A program made the position numbers and the translations under genes. Below the pieces are notes generated by a model. The model saw nothing but the letters and a program-made list of their open reading frames with translations. It searched no databases and was not told where the DNA came from. This document shows, one piece after another, positions 56,301-63,966 of a DNA stretch of 64,000 nt (positions within the stretch are counted from its first letter, which is position 1; each line of letters starts with the position of its first letter). The DNA lies in contig OY540822.1 in NCBI GenBank assembly GCA_961205875.1, forward strand, positions 16,556,501-16,620,500, in the 5' to 3' direction. This DNA comes from Sialis fuliginosa (Eukaryota > Arthropoda > Insecta > Megaloptera > Sialidae).

Positions 56301-56671
56301 CTAAGTCCATCGCTTAAATCCGTTTCTAAATTTCCAATGTTCTTTTCTACAGTTTTCAAATGTTCATTTGCCCATCTAAATAATAATAAACAATATTACT
56401 ATTACATTGTTGCGGTCGAGCGGAACACGCGGGAAAAACTAAACTCGAATGTTCCGAACGTAAAATAATAATAAATAATAAATAACAACCTAGTGAAAGT
56501 ATTTTGTTGTATCTTCTTCCATTGTGCATCTTCAGCAAGTTCCCTTTCAGTTGCGGCCATTTCGTCCTCTTGTTCTTCACTGTATTGGCTCTGTTGTTCA
56601 ACCGACTGCCGGTAAACATTGGCCGACTGACCGTGGTCCCCCCATGCCATATCTATTGGATCACTGTTCAT
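18951..56671 (-). CDS. cher: Filamin (cheerio), full-length actin crosslinker
   Basis: Actin-crosslinking scaffold of the cell cortex and of germline ring canals in flies. Exons in transcript order: 56490-56671, 56155-56376, 50900-51044, 50506-50841, 50364-50378 (microexon), 49623-50002, 49367-49567, 49131-49300, 48507-49031, 48048-48298, 47740-47981, 46633-47199, 45692-46036, 45431-45601, 44998-45284, 44782-44938, 44547-44714, 44326-44456, 38416-38549, 29758-29953, 25747-25887, 24478-25149, 22818-22990, 21019-21127, 20785-20949, 20302-20541, 19987-20180, 19694-19919, 19204-19626, 18951-19135. They total 2450 aa, all junctions in phase. Two CH domains ([59 protein letters not shown]) form the actin-binding domain. 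About 22 Ig-like repeats follow with the recurrent AYGPGL...GSPF pattern. Hinges lie between repeats 13 and 14 and before the last repeat, which is the dimerising one (ending [10 protein letters not shown]). Confidence 0.96.
20591..20782. repeat. TATAT/ATATT microsatellite in a filamin intron
   Basis: About 190 bp of almost pure A/T made of TATAT and TATTA units. It fills the intron between the filamin exons ending at 20785 and starting at 20541. Confidence 0.85.
21152..21453. mobile_element. Short hAT-like element (CAGGCCCGGATTTA termini)
   Basis: The left end CAGGCCCGGATTTA and right end TAAATCCGGGCCTG form a perfect 14-bp inverted repeat (the right end reads CTAAATCCGGGCCTG). Flanking 8-bp copies TCGATAGT and TCGATAAT differ at one base. 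The interior keeps gGCGGCAAATTT at both ends and has no transposase. A related copy lies at 56823-57190. Confidence 0.85.
21590..22130. repeat. Repeat-like AT-rich stretch in a filamin intron
   Basis: This contains low-complexity, repeat-like sequence such as TTTTTCGATCTGGTTCC and TCGTGACATCGGGGCTC. I cannot define its ends. It is not coding. Confidence 0.3.
22227..22605. mobile_element. Non-autonomous hAT-like element with 8-bp target duplication
   Basis: The left end reads CAGGGCTTCGAACCG and the right end CGGTTCGAAGTCCTG, inverted with one mismatch. Identical 8-bp copies GTTTTTTA flank it (22219-22226 and 22606-22613). The inside is built from CGGTTTTCGGTTCCG-like motifs repeated on both arms. 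No transposase is present, so it is a MITE. Confidence 0.9.
22991..24477. other. Filamin intron, nothing recognised
   Basis: A 1.5-kb AT-rich intron between two filamin exons. I see no coding content or clear element ends. Confidence 0.6.
25916..25962. repeat. GTGAGC/GTGATC hexamer repeat
   Basis: About eight units of CGTGAT, GCGTGA or GAGAGG type lie 30-75 bp upstream (minus strand) of the acceptor for the filamin exon at 25887. Its length could vary between individuals. Confidence 0.85.
27951..28073. mobile_element. Palindromic MITE (AGTAGCACCTCGTAATAACG)
   Basis: The left end ACAGTAGCACCTCGTAATAACG is mirrored by CGTTATTACGAGGTGCTACT on the right. The termini with TA suggest a Tc1/mariner-type MITE. 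A second element (28066-28366) starts inside or against its right end. Confidence 0.75.
28066..28366. mobile_element. Palindromic element with about 40-bp inverted arms
   Basis: TCCAAGTTGATTAAGCCATA at 28079 onward and its complement TATGGCTTAATCAACTTGGA ending at 28353 are perfect. The arms continue as GGAAATTTAACATGG on one side and CCATGTTAAATTTCC on the other. The outer ends read ACTGTGTATT and AATACACTGT. No coding capacity. Confidence 0.8.
28598..28686 (-). other. Possible filamin cassette exon (unconfirmed)
   Basis: An exon-like island of 89 nt reads [18 protein letters not shown] followed by [12 protein letters not shown]. It lies between a CTAG acceptor and a GAG/GTAACA donor on the minus strand and is clearly less AT-rich than the intron. 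Its entry phase matches the filamin exon ending at 29758. Its exit phase (0) does not match the next known exon at 25887 (phase 1), so it would need another exon or a different donor. Confidence 0.3.
29171..29735. repeat. ACTGGCACCAGT family copy with nested palindromic element
   Basis: Ends read AGTCTTGGTCACTTTA and TGTCCAAAACTGGTGTCAGT, matching the family at 32375-32627. A separate inverted pair, GAAGTTAGCCCCCCTTTT near 29196 and AAAAGGGGGGCTAACTTC ending at 29475, sits inside and looks like a nested insertion. Confidence 0.6.
29758..29953 (-). CDS. cher: Filamin hinge exon
   Basis: This exon encodes about 65 residues starting [14 protein letters not shown], rich in Gln, Ser, Thr and His, ending TTGGHVV. 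It has no Ig-repeat pattern and sits between repeat 13 (ending GGFYTFT) and the half-repeat beginning AEVKMPSGH. Position and composition fit a flexible hinge. It enters in phase 0 and leaves in phase 1, so skipping it would break the frame. Confidence 0.8.
30545..30588. repeat. CACTCA / CA microsatellite
   Basis: Tandem CACACT units followed by a CA dinucleotide run. Confidence 0.9.
30893..30913. repeat. Terminus of the ACTGGCACCAGT repeat family
   Basis: AAGGTACTGGCACCAGT matches the left end of the copy at 32375-32627. The rest of the element is not visible. Confidence 0.5.
32375..32627. repeat. ACTGGCACCAGT palindromic repeat family, reference copy
   Basis: The left end reads AAGGCACTGGCACCAGTCTT and the right end CCAAGACTGGTACC, an imperfect inverted pair. 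Inside are recurring phrases (AAACAAGTGCCTCTTTATT, ATGGACACTTGTTAATGAT, AGAGTCCAACACTAGGGTA). Eight full or partial copies occur in this window (8538, 29171, 30893, 32375, 38640, 43803, 51095, 62353). It looks like a non-autonomous element; I cannot assign the superfamily. Confidence 0.75.
33051..33118. mobile_element. Small mariner-like MITE (AGTAATCCCTCCATTTACGC)
   Basis: TAGTAATCCCTCCATTTACG at the left and AAATTGAGGATTGGTGTA at the right resemble the better copy at 47418-47529. Only about 68 bp remain. Confidence 0.55.
35396..35955. mobile_element. hAT-like element with CAGGGGTGACCA termini
   Basis: The left end CAGGGGTGACCA and right end TGGTCACCCCTA are inverted, with the final base mutated. 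Flanks CTTTATAT and ATCTATAT agree at 6 of 8 positions. The interior has a perfect 16-bp palindrome GGGCACCATGGTGCCC at 35761-35776. A mariner-like fragment (from 35521) is inserted within it. Confidence 0.65.
35521..35665. mobile_element. Mariner-like fragment (CAGTAGGGTCTCTTTTTAC)
   Basis: Left terminus CAGTAGGGTCTCTTTTTACA followed by GATACGTTCC, as in the copies at 38239, 41651, 45331, 50095, 57214 and 58432. The right end is not clear. Confidence 0.6.
37368..37441. repeat. Short inverted repeat (AATAAAACCGACTTCAAAA)
   Basis: AAATAAAACCGACTTCAAAA and TTTAAAGTCGGTTTTATTTT face each other across a short AT spacer. Hairpins of this type are frequent at insect transposon ends. No more can be said. 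Confidence 0.6.
37765..37890. other. GC-rich island inside a filamin intron
   Basis: This stretch is far richer in G+C than the 8 kb around it (for example GTCGTGACAGCGTGGGCGTC) and includes a run of about 14 C near 37826. It is part of a 75-codon open frame on the minus strand that I do not recognise. It could be a transposon remnant or an unannotated exon or promoter. Confidence 0.3.
38239..38390. mobile_element. Mariner-like fragment (CAGTAGAGTATCTTTTTATG)
   Basis: The left terminus matches the CAGTAGGGTCTCTTTTTACG family, followed by CGGTAGATACGTTC. It ends close to the donor of the filamin exon at 38416-38549 with no clear right terminus. Confidence 0.55.
38640..40346. repeat. ACTGGCACCAGT family copy split by a hAT-like insertion
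   Basis: Left part 38640-38802 and right part 39969-40346 share phrases with the other copies (CAAGTACATCTTTATTAAAT; CACCCATTGGCCGATTGT; GTCCATAACTGGGGTATTGT; GCTAGTACCTTA). The hAT-like element at 38803-39968 lies between them, so this family copy is the older insertion. Confidence 0.7.
38803..39968. mobile_element. hAT-like foldback element with perfect 8-bp target duplication
   Basis: Termini are CAGTGGCGTAGATAG and CTATCTACGCCACTG, perfect inverted repeats. CACCCATT flanks both sides (38795-38802 and 39969-39976). Most of the inside is one long hairpin with arms of about 300 bp, centred near 39165, containing phrases such as AACGGTTTGAGATACAGACC. There is no transposase. A second copy is at 51522-52478 and a diverged single arm near 41160. 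Open frames on both strands here are mirror images produced by the palindrome. Confidence 0.92.
41160..41305. repeat. Diverged single arm of the foldback element
   Basis: The phrases AAATGACGTGAAAAGTTG, CGCAGGTCTCGATCTTAACC and AACTTTTGAACGGGTGGTCG match one arm of the element at 38803-39968. The opposite arm is missing. Confidence 0.7.
41651..41900. mobile_element. Mariner-like element (CAGTAGGGTCTCTTTTTATG)
   Basis: Left terminus TACAGTAGGGTCTCTTTTTA with GCGGTAGATACGTTCC, then AAACGAACATTTTAATAAT as in the copy at 50095-50259. The right end is unclear. Confidence 0.6.
43803..44130. repeat. ACTGGCACCAGT family copy, inverted
   Basis: Starts AAGAACTAGCACCAGTCTTG and contains ATGGTGGACATTCAGACTAA and GCAAGTGTCCATTACTGG. 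The internal order is reversed relative to the copy at 38640-40346. Confidence 0.65.
45331..45410. mobile_element. 80-bp mariner-like MITE in a filamin intron
   Basis: TACAGTAGGGTCCCTTTTAA at the left and AAAGAAACCCTACTGTA at the right form inverted termini with TA edges. The middle keeps GGAACGTATCTACCGCG. This is a compact, complete copy of the family. Confidence 0.85.
46166..46481. mobile_element. Tc1-like MITE (ACTCCTCAAAAAAACTAAAG termini)
   Basis: TACACTCCTCAAAAAAACTA at the left and TTAATTTTTCTGAGGAATATA at the right are inverted with a few mismatches. Matching inner blocks (GATCCAAAGCTCATT and GAGCTTTGGATC) extend the hairpin. It lies in the intron between the filamin exons at 46036 and 46633. 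Confidence 0.75.
47418..47529. mobile_element. 112-bp mariner-like MITE (AGTAATCCCTTCATTTACGC)
   Basis: TAGTAATCCCTTCATTTACG and the right end CTGAGGGATTACTGTA are inverted, with TA edges. Related pieces are at 33051 and 59203. It sits in a filamin intron. Confidence 0.8.
50095..50259. mobile_element. Mariner-like MITE near the filamin microexon
   Basis: TACAATAGGGTCTCTTTTTA at the left and CGTAAAAAGAAACCCTATTG with TA at the right are inverted. It lies between the filamin microexon (50364-50378) and the exon starting at 50002. Confidence 0.8.
50364..50378 (-). CDS. cher: 15-nt filamin microexon
   Basis: CATTCCCCCTCCTCG lies between TTTATTAAAG and GTAAGTGAAT, a good acceptor and a perfect donor. 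The exon before ends in phase 2 (NPN plus AG) and the exon after begins in phase 2, so both inclusion (SIPPPR) and skipping (R) keep the frame. It adds a Pro-rich five-residue spacer between the second CH domain and the first filamin repeat. Vertebrate filamins have no such insert that I recall. Splicing is inferred. Confidence 0.7.
51095..51337. repeat. ACTGGCACCAGT family copy
   Basis: Left end AAGGTACTGACACCAGTCTT and right end AAGACTGGTGCCAGTAC are inverted. The inside carries AAACAAGTACTTCTTTATT and CACCCATTGGTTGAT, as in the copies at 32375 and 38640. Confidence 0.75.
51522..52478. mobile_element. Second copy of the hAT-like foldback element, right end truncated
   Basis: The left terminus is CAGTGGAGTAGATAG. 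The hairpin arms here are longer than in the first copy, about 370 bp, from TTCTACGTCTTATTTTTTT near 51571 to AAGACGTAGA near 52318. Similarity to the first copy continues to AAAGTAAGGGAAG at 52478 and stops there, so the right terminus is missing. Confidence 0.85.
54439..54612. repeat. Dispersed insect-type repeat ending GAAGTCGCGGGTAGCAGCTAG
   Basis: This begins ATACTAATATTATAAATTC, has a TCTG-rich run, CCGCTGAACCGATCTTGTTG, and ends CGCGGGTAGCAGCTAG. Sequences of this layout are common dispersed repeats in insect genomes; I cannot name the class with certainty. A related tail (GCGAAGTCGCGGCCACAG) lies near 52964. Confidence 0.6.
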
Positions 56672-56822
56672 TTTGCGTTTTCTCTTATCAAACGTGTTCT
56701 GTGCTGCTATCTTACGACAAATTAACGCACTCTCTCAAACTTACACAGTATGTATTCTGCACACTGAAATTTTATTATAATAAAAATATAATATAATATA
56801 ATATAAACCTAATTAAAACATC

Positions 56823-57190
56823 CAGACCCGGATTTAGGCAGTTACGAAAATTGCCGCCCCCCCCTCCCTCGAAACTAACAGTTTAATAAAACTCAGGACC
56901 TTTTTTCTTTTTTTGGTCGCGTCGGTTTCAAATTTTATAAATTTTTATAAAGTTACATTAGGAGACACTGAAAGAACTTCTTTTTTTTTAATTCCTGCTT
57001 GAGTTACATGTATAGAGAAATTATTGCTTATGGGTTGAAATTTTTACGTCTCATCGATAATGGAATCAAAATCAAATTCAATTCCCACGAATATAACAAG
57101 TTTTCAAAGTTTCCACCAAAATTTGCTGCCCTTCAATTTTTGCCGCCCTAGGCAGCTACCTACTCTGCCTGCATGGTAAATCCGGGCTTG
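56823..57190. mobile_element. hAT-like element with perfect 8-bp target duplication
   Basis: The left end CAGACCCGGATTTA and right end TAAATCCGGGCTTG are inverted. AAAACATC lies on both sides (56815-56822 and 57191-57198). The interior shares CCCACGAATATAACAAGTTT (on the opposite strand) and the CCGCCCC block with the element at 21152-21453. It is non-autonomous. Confidence 0.9.
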
Positions 57191-57213
57191 AAAACATCAA
57201 GAAATAATACAAG

Positions 57214-57301
57214 TACAGTAGGGCCTTTTGTTACAAACGGTGGATTTTACATGCGGTTTTCTGTGGATCGTATCTACCGCGTAATAAGAAACCCTACTGT
57301 G
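57214..57301. mobile_element. 88-bp mariner-like MITE
   Basis: TACAGTAGGGCCTTTTGTTA at the left and AATAAGAAACCCTACTGTG at the right, with GTATCTACCGCG inside. Same family as 45331-45410. Confidence 0.8.
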
Positions 57302-58431
57302 TAGTTAGTCAGTTAAGCATCTGAATTGTTCAATCATCAAGCTGTTGCATATTTTATTCGTGAGTGTGAGCAAAAATTACTCACGTATGTATGTAAACAA
57401 ATATGGCGTATCTACTCAAAATTCAAACTAATTGTCGAATTGTTGTGAGCGTCAAAATCGATTTTAAAATCACGTTTTAATTAATAATACAGTGGAAACT
57501 TGTTAGTACGTTGTCTCTTTAAAAATGTAACGAGGGTGCACTGTATATTTGCACTTAAAAAAATTAAAATATTAAAATGCGTATATAATACCTAATATAA
57601 AAATAACTTATTAAGTATACGATAGGTATAGTTATTTAAAATATGCAATTATTAATTTAATAATATCTATAGTAAGTACTAAATACATAAAAATAAATAA
57701 ATAAATCGTGAAATATTTAAATAAAATCACTTTAATCCGGACCTGAACGTTGCTATACGTACAATCAGATTTATTTTTTAATCGTGAATCAGATAATACT
57801 GAAAAATTGCATTTTTGGAAAAATTAAAATTACCAACTCATTTAATATAAAATCATGCATTATATTTAAAAAAAAAACTGTTTTTAAAAAATGATTTTCA
57901 TTTCATACTTGAAAAAAAAATAACAATGATAATTTAAATAGTTAAGTAATCGATTTAAAAAGAAAAAAATCAAAAAAACCATTAAATAAATTATAAAAAG
58001 AGAAGGTTAATATAATGAAATAAAAGATAGGTAAAATACAAAACCAGTAATAAGTATACCTGCTGTAGCTAACACTTAACACATAGTTTATAGTATTGGT
58101 CGATTTAAACGAAATTTTGCACGCCACTTTTTAAGGTAGATAATTTCTAATAACGCATTTTATATTCTGTCAGAATGAATTTAGTTTCTAAACCGGTGGC
58201 TACATTGGGTATATTTTAAATATATACATATATATAGAATACATGTGTCATGAAATCTAAGAATAGATCTTTAGATTTAACAGAGTAACATTCGACTACT
58301 CAATTTCATTGATAAAGGTACATATTACAAATCTAATATATAATAGATATAATTACCAATTATGGATATCTACAATATATTGTTATAGACGGACCGCCAT
58401 TTCAATATTCCCGCTATCGTATTATTTAAAT

Positions 58432-58620
58432 TACAGTAGATACGTTCAAGACGTTGGAAAATTCAAGATACGTTCTATAATTTTTTAAAACGAAATGTAA
58501 AACTTAAAATAAAATAAATTTGTTTTAAATTCCTTGAATTGTCAGCTTTCATTAGAAATAAATTTGCATGAAAATCGCAGCGCGTAACTTGAAATCCGCG
58601 TAAAAAGAGGCCCAACTGTA
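58432..58620. mobile_element. Mariner-like MITE, left end damaged
   Basis: TACAGTA is joined directly to GATACGTTC, so the inner part of the left terminus is deleted. The right end CCGCGTAAAAAGAGGCCCAA with CTGTA is complete. Confidence 0.65.
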
Positions 58621-59202
58621 TATTCGTTCACTTTTTGTTGCACTTTTTCAATTGATACCCATTTAAATTTTGTGCACTAGGTAAACAGATTTATCCACGA
58701 AAATAAACGTAAAAAATCAAATCTTACTATTAAAATATCAGCCTTGGCTCGATTTTTATAAATACAACAATAAAAATAGAAGCACTATGTTCACAAAGAA
58801 ATATTCAAATGTACTGTAAGTGAATTCTGAAATATATTTAATAAATAACGTATCGAATCATGATCTGTATGATGTTGTGTTGCATAACTCATATAGATTC
58901 ATCCATATATAGTCAAGATTCGTGGACTTGTTTATGCTAGCAGCTAGACTGTTTTCAAGACATATTTGGCTAAAATCTTCTACCCTTGACATACATTACA
59001 TACTTATACTTACTGACAAAATAAATGCATATACGCGCGATTTCATATTTATAATTTAGGGTAGATACTTTACTTCTAAAAATAACAATTAGTGTGCATT
59101 ATGCACATTTATTTAAAAACAGAAAGAGATAGAGCGAGCGTTGGGTGAAAGAACATACATAAAGTATGTGTTGGGATTACCAAATTTTACAAATTATTAC
59201 GA

Positions 59203-59290
59203 TACAGTAATACCTCCATTTACGCGGTTAATTGGTTCCATGAAAATTGCGTGTAAAAAAACAAACTGTAATAAAAATTGCTTTGTTACG
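59203..59290. mobile_element. Mariner-like fragment (CAGTAATACCTCCATTTACG)
   Basis: TACAGTAATACCTCCATTTA followed by GGTTCCATGAAAATTGCG matches the family at 47418-47529. The right end is not seen. Confidence 0.55.
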
Positions 59291-61403
59291 TTAATTTTTT
59301 AAATTTTGTCACCCTTTTTTCCAAATTACTGTTAGGGTTACCAGATTTTAATTTTTTGTATACCCTGATATGTAAATAAAAAAAACCATTCATTTTATTT
59401 TATTTTAATCATCACTTTTGCGCCCCTTGCTATTTTTTTAAGATTGTCATCATTATTACAAAACCCGAAGTCCGGAGAAACAGTATACAAACCCTGAGAC
59501 TCCGGATCAAAACTCTGTCGTACTTTTTACAAAAAATTACTTTTGGTGAATTTAAAACAGTAAATAACAGGTCAGTGACTTTTAATTTTTTTTAAATATT
59601 CGCGTACTACATTTTGAAATAATTGCACACTATATAGAGCAGTGGCTCCCAAACTTTTTCGACTAACTGCATTATTGAACAAATTCAAACGAAAGAAAGC
59701 TTTTACAATATTCCGCGATACCTGGCGCACATTTTGGAAATCACTGATTAAGTTACAAAGTTCAAACATTTGTCTCTCCCCAAATCAAACGAATTTGGTA
59801 CATTTTACGATAATTTCGTCCTCCGATTTTTAAATAAAGTTAAATGACAATAATACAAAAATACTAGAAAATTTTAAACGAAGGTATTAAAAAACCACCA
59901 GTATTTCTGTGGCAAATAAATAGTTTTTTTATCATCTTAGGCTAGTGATTCGCGACCCCTCCCCTATATATATATATTTATAAATACAAACGATTTACAG
60001 AATTAAATTAATCGATTCCTCCCCCTCCCTAATTTTATTTTGATATGAAAAATTCAAAGTTGAACGTTTTTGTATGTTTGAAGCTAAAATAAATAAGGAA
60101 AGGGATAAGGATTAAATTGGAAATGGAAAAATAAATAGCTTTTCTTACACAGAAGTTGTATTTTGTATTGTATTTCATTATGTTATGTTATACAATGAGA
60201 ACACCTTTTTTTATTTATTTAATATGTGACTTTTTAATCAGATATGTCAAAATTATTTCATACAAACATCGGTGCACCGAAAAATCTTCAAAGTACGGTT
60301 TTAAATGGAAAATCTTTATTTTATCAGTACACCAATGTAAGCCACGATTACCCAAAAATAAACGTTTGCTTTTTCAATTCAACTGAGCAAACATTTTTCC
60401 CAATTTCATTAGCTAATATGTATTACAAAATTACATCAAATAAAATATCAGTACAAAAATATAGCACAAAAAAATCACACTATTTTGTAGAAATTTAAAC
60501 CACCAGTTTAGTAACACCTCTTTTCTAACTTGCGCCGATATTATTCTGTCCAATAAAAGAAATATTACTTACTCTTCCGAGAGTCCCATTGGATTCTTAA
60601 TATTACAAAATGAGCAAAACATCTTGTCCCATTTATCCTAAATATTATCTACCAATTCTAATTAAAAAACACACACACACGCATTATATTTATTATTAAA
60701 TCAACAGAAAGGAACATATTTAACCCGTCAAACTCAACTTCCTGTGCAAAAATAACAAATAATCATCGACGGGTTAACAAACCATATTTCAATACAATAC
60801 ACAGACATCATTACTTGCTCAATTTGCTTCTTAACGTCAGATAAGTGCCAAAATGATCAAGTCACTTTTTACTGTACGTTTCTTTTTCACCAAAATACGC
60901 TAGTTTCAAGATATCGTGTCTATGTCTACTCTATTAATAAAAATATCATATCTTTAAACTAACATATTTCAGCGAAAAAAATCATACAATAAAAAGTCAC
61001 TCAGCACTTTTCAGTTTCAGCAATCTTCGTATTCTTACGTATTCAAGTAAAGATAATTCAATCTAATCTATGATGGAAGTTTATTGACTTCTGGACAGTT
61101 TGCCTAAATCAAATCATCTCATCTTTATTACAGGTATTTCTAATGGATGTTATAATTATAATATTGTCACAAAATATGTAAACGTCAATTACAAACATTA
61201 AACAGATTTGTAATTAAATATTGTATACATATTCATTTAATAAAAAAAACAAATCACCGATTCAATTAAAAACATCCAACGGAACCCTTCACTAAAATAC
61301 CATTAAATAAATTTAACAACTTGACGATTATATAAAACAACCAATACACCAAAATGACTAGAATTAGAATAGAAAATGTCGTCGGTTACTTTTACTTAAA
61401 CAT

Positions 61404-63966
61404 TTACCTCAAACTATTGAGGTAATCGTGAAGCCATTCGTATATATCCAATTCATTATTCTTCACCCACTGGATATTCAATCTGATCTTCTCCAAACTC
61501 TGATCCAATGCCCTTTTAGCAGAACCCATATTAACACCTTCGAAGTACGAAGCAACCTTTAAAAATAAATACATTCAGTAACGCATCCCGTTGCAAGTCT
61601 TTGATAAAACAACTTACTTCATGATAGTCGTAAGGTGTCGAGAGATGTGAAGTAACGGCAGATACCAAGCTACCCATCGTGTACGTGGCATTTCCAAACA
61701 GTTGTTGCATATCGTTCCAATGTGCCTTCAGATGTCTCCAAGCTAACAACTGGCCTTTTGGATTTGCGGCCACAACTGCCATTAACACTTTTATATCTTG
61801 GGGTTTTATTCGATCTCTATCTAAAGTTGTCATCAAGTACCTATTAAATATTAATGAAAAAAACAAATTAACACGTACGGTAATAACGATTAAATTTCAC
61901 ACAAAAAGATACGTAAAAACTCGTGGCATATTATATTCCGAATATAATCAAATACATTCACAAATACAACAGCAAAAGAAAATGATAAAAATCATATTTA
62001 CAGGTACCTCTGCAGAAGCCAGGGGTCCGACGCGACTCCCATGGCTTTCAGCAGTAACTTGCGCTCGCTCGGGACGCCCGTACTGTTATACATACTCCAG
62101 CAGTGCTGCCACTCTGTCAGACCTCCGTACTTTATACCAGCAGAGTAAACAACTTCACGCAAGTTAGGAGGAACTATTTCACCCGTTGTCATCCACTTTC
62201 TGAAACGACTCGTCGCTTCTTTTACTGTTGATTCGATTTCTGCCATTACTGCTGATGCTAAGATGTCCCCACGCAATAATCTGAAAAGTTTATCATTTAA
62301 CACTTCAACTAAAATACTTGAAAAACTACATCATACATTTGCTGCTTCAATAAGGCCTTTAAAGCGGCCAAGACTGGTGCCAGTATGTGTACTTGTATAT
62401 ATACTTACTTGTGTAAATGGGGCCCTTCATCTTTCCAACCGACGTACTTAGTGACTGGATCCAGCAATCTACGCATATACTGCTGTAAAAGTTTGTACGC
62501 AATAGATTCAGAAAGACACCGTCCCCACGTCTGTAAATGTTCTATTGCAGTAGCCCACGGAACATAATCACGTTCTTTCTTCAAATACAATGACAAATCC
62601 AACGGCACGCTTGCATTCAATATTCCCGCTCTGAAATAACACAGAATTAGCATGTTGGTCTTGTAAGAGATGAATCTAAAGAGTTAATCTACAAACCTGG
62701 ATAAAGTGAAAGCATCGTCTATAAGATTGGCTCGATCTGCGGGAGTGAAGAACGTATGGTTGTCACGTAACATTTTAATAATCATGCTCCACATTTGTGT
62801 ATCGTATGCGACTCTGTAAAACCCTGACTGGTTTACGTTGGCCTTTATCCATCGTACTTCAGGTTCTATTTCAAACTTGACTAAAACAAAATAAGTCAAA
62901 CATAAATACAATAAAATAGAGCGAGTCAAATTTTATACAATTACCATCTGTCATGTTCATCCAGACTGTGTTTACTGTTTCCATGTCTGTATCAGTTGAG
63001 TACGTCAAAGGAACGTACCATTTGTACCCGAACGGAGACTGTTTCTCAGACTTGCTCGTGTCGTTCAGTTCTTCAGACATTAAAAACCGTTCTTGAGTTG
63101 CAGTTATTGTATTTTCTTCACGGGTCAATCGGATCAAAGGATATCCCATCTGGTATGTCCACGTGTCCATGATAGCCTACAAATATCAAATTGATATTTA
63201 AATATTAGTACAGTAATAATGTTAAACGATTCATTCGTACTTTGATATCGTAAGTTTGGTTGGAACTTCTAGTAAATGTGTTCCACAGATCTTTTGTATC
63301 GGCGTTACTGTATTTATATTGATTTAAGTAATCTCTAAGACCCTCTCGGAGCATATCACGTGTTAAAAACTTTTCTAGCATGTATAAAATTGCAGCCCCC
63401 TAAAAAGAAAAACATAAAACACGGTTTAATCAATTATTTTCAGGTGAAGCAAGTCAAATCATACTTTATTATAAGAAATCATATCAAAAATAGCTTCAAT
63501 TTCAGCTGGATCGTGAACAGAAACGGTTATTGGATGACTGCTAGCGAGGGCATCTAACTGTAATGCAGATTGTGTCTTATCTAAAATAAACTGCTCCATC
63601 ATACGCCATTCAGGGAATATAGAATCAACACCGACGTATTCGAGGAAGCTGGAAAAACCTTCATTCAACCACAGATCGTTCCACCATTTCATTGTGACCA
63701 AGTTTCCGAACCACTGATGGGCCAGTTCGTGAGTCACAACAACCGCTATCCATTGGTGAGCTGTCGTTGATGTTTCTACAGGATCATACAGAATTGCAGT
63801 CTCTCTGTAAGTTATCAAACCCCAGTTTTCCATTGCGCCTGCCGCAAAGTCTGGAATCGCTATCAAATCTAAAACAAACAAACGTATTAAATAAACTACA
63901 TATTGCAATTGATTTACATTTATTACCATGCGGATATACAGCTAGATATCTTCTGTAAAACAGAAT
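61404..63966 (-). CDS. M1 zinc aminopeptidase (aminopeptidase N/A-like), C-terminal part
   Basis: Zinc exopeptidase of the gluzincin M1 family that removes N-terminal residues from peptides. Insect members are often bound to gut or other plasma membranes. The gene runs off the 5' side of the window, so the N-terminal and most of the saddle domain are missing. Exons in transcript order: 63927-63966, 63465-63868, 63241-63399, 62945-63176, 62697-62880, 62409-62630, 62008-62280, 61618-61840, 61404-61556. Visible motifs are AIPDFAAGAMENWGL (exopeptidase GAMEN), HELAHQWFGNLVTMKWW with WLNEGF (zinc ligands His, His, Glu), then the ERAP1_C-like domain from EVRWIKANVNQSGFYRVAY to the end LHDYLNSLR. 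All junctions keep phase. LEYVGVD after the zinc site recalls glutamyl aminopeptidases, but substrate specificity cannot be settled. The first exon seen joins YLAVYPH to DLIAIPDF with about five residues fewer than family members usually have there. Confidence 0.93.
62353..62387. repeat. Terminus of the ACTGGCACCAGT family in an aminopeptidase intron
   Basis: CTTTAAAGCGGCCAAGACTG followed by GTGCCAGTA matches the end of the copy at 51095-51337. It ends about 20 bp from the donor of the exon at 62409-62630. Confidence 0.7.

Larger units (their letters stand above)
56672..61403. other. Intergenic region: filamin promoter side and aminopeptidase 3' flank
   Basis: 4.7 kb between the filamin start and the aminopeptidase stop. 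The first 100 bp upstream of filamin are less AT-rich and probably promoter or 5' UTR. Four mobile-element copies (56823, 57214, 58432, 59203) and a possible hAT terminus at 59640 (CAGTGGCTCCCAAACT) are present. No gene recognised. Confidence 0.55.

Noticed and set aside
59640-59960. Possible hAT element starting CAGTGGCTCCCAAACT
   Set aside because: The start looks typical, but I could not find a matching inverted right end or a target duplication.
60156-60498. Overlapping plus-strand frames of 76 and 84 codons
   Set aside because: AT-rich intergenic DNA with no recognised domain. The two frames overlap, and nothing favours either.
61679-62167. 162-codon plus-strand frame
   Set aside because: It is antisense to two aminopeptidase exons and the intron between them. 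The minus-strand protein clearly matches the M1 family.
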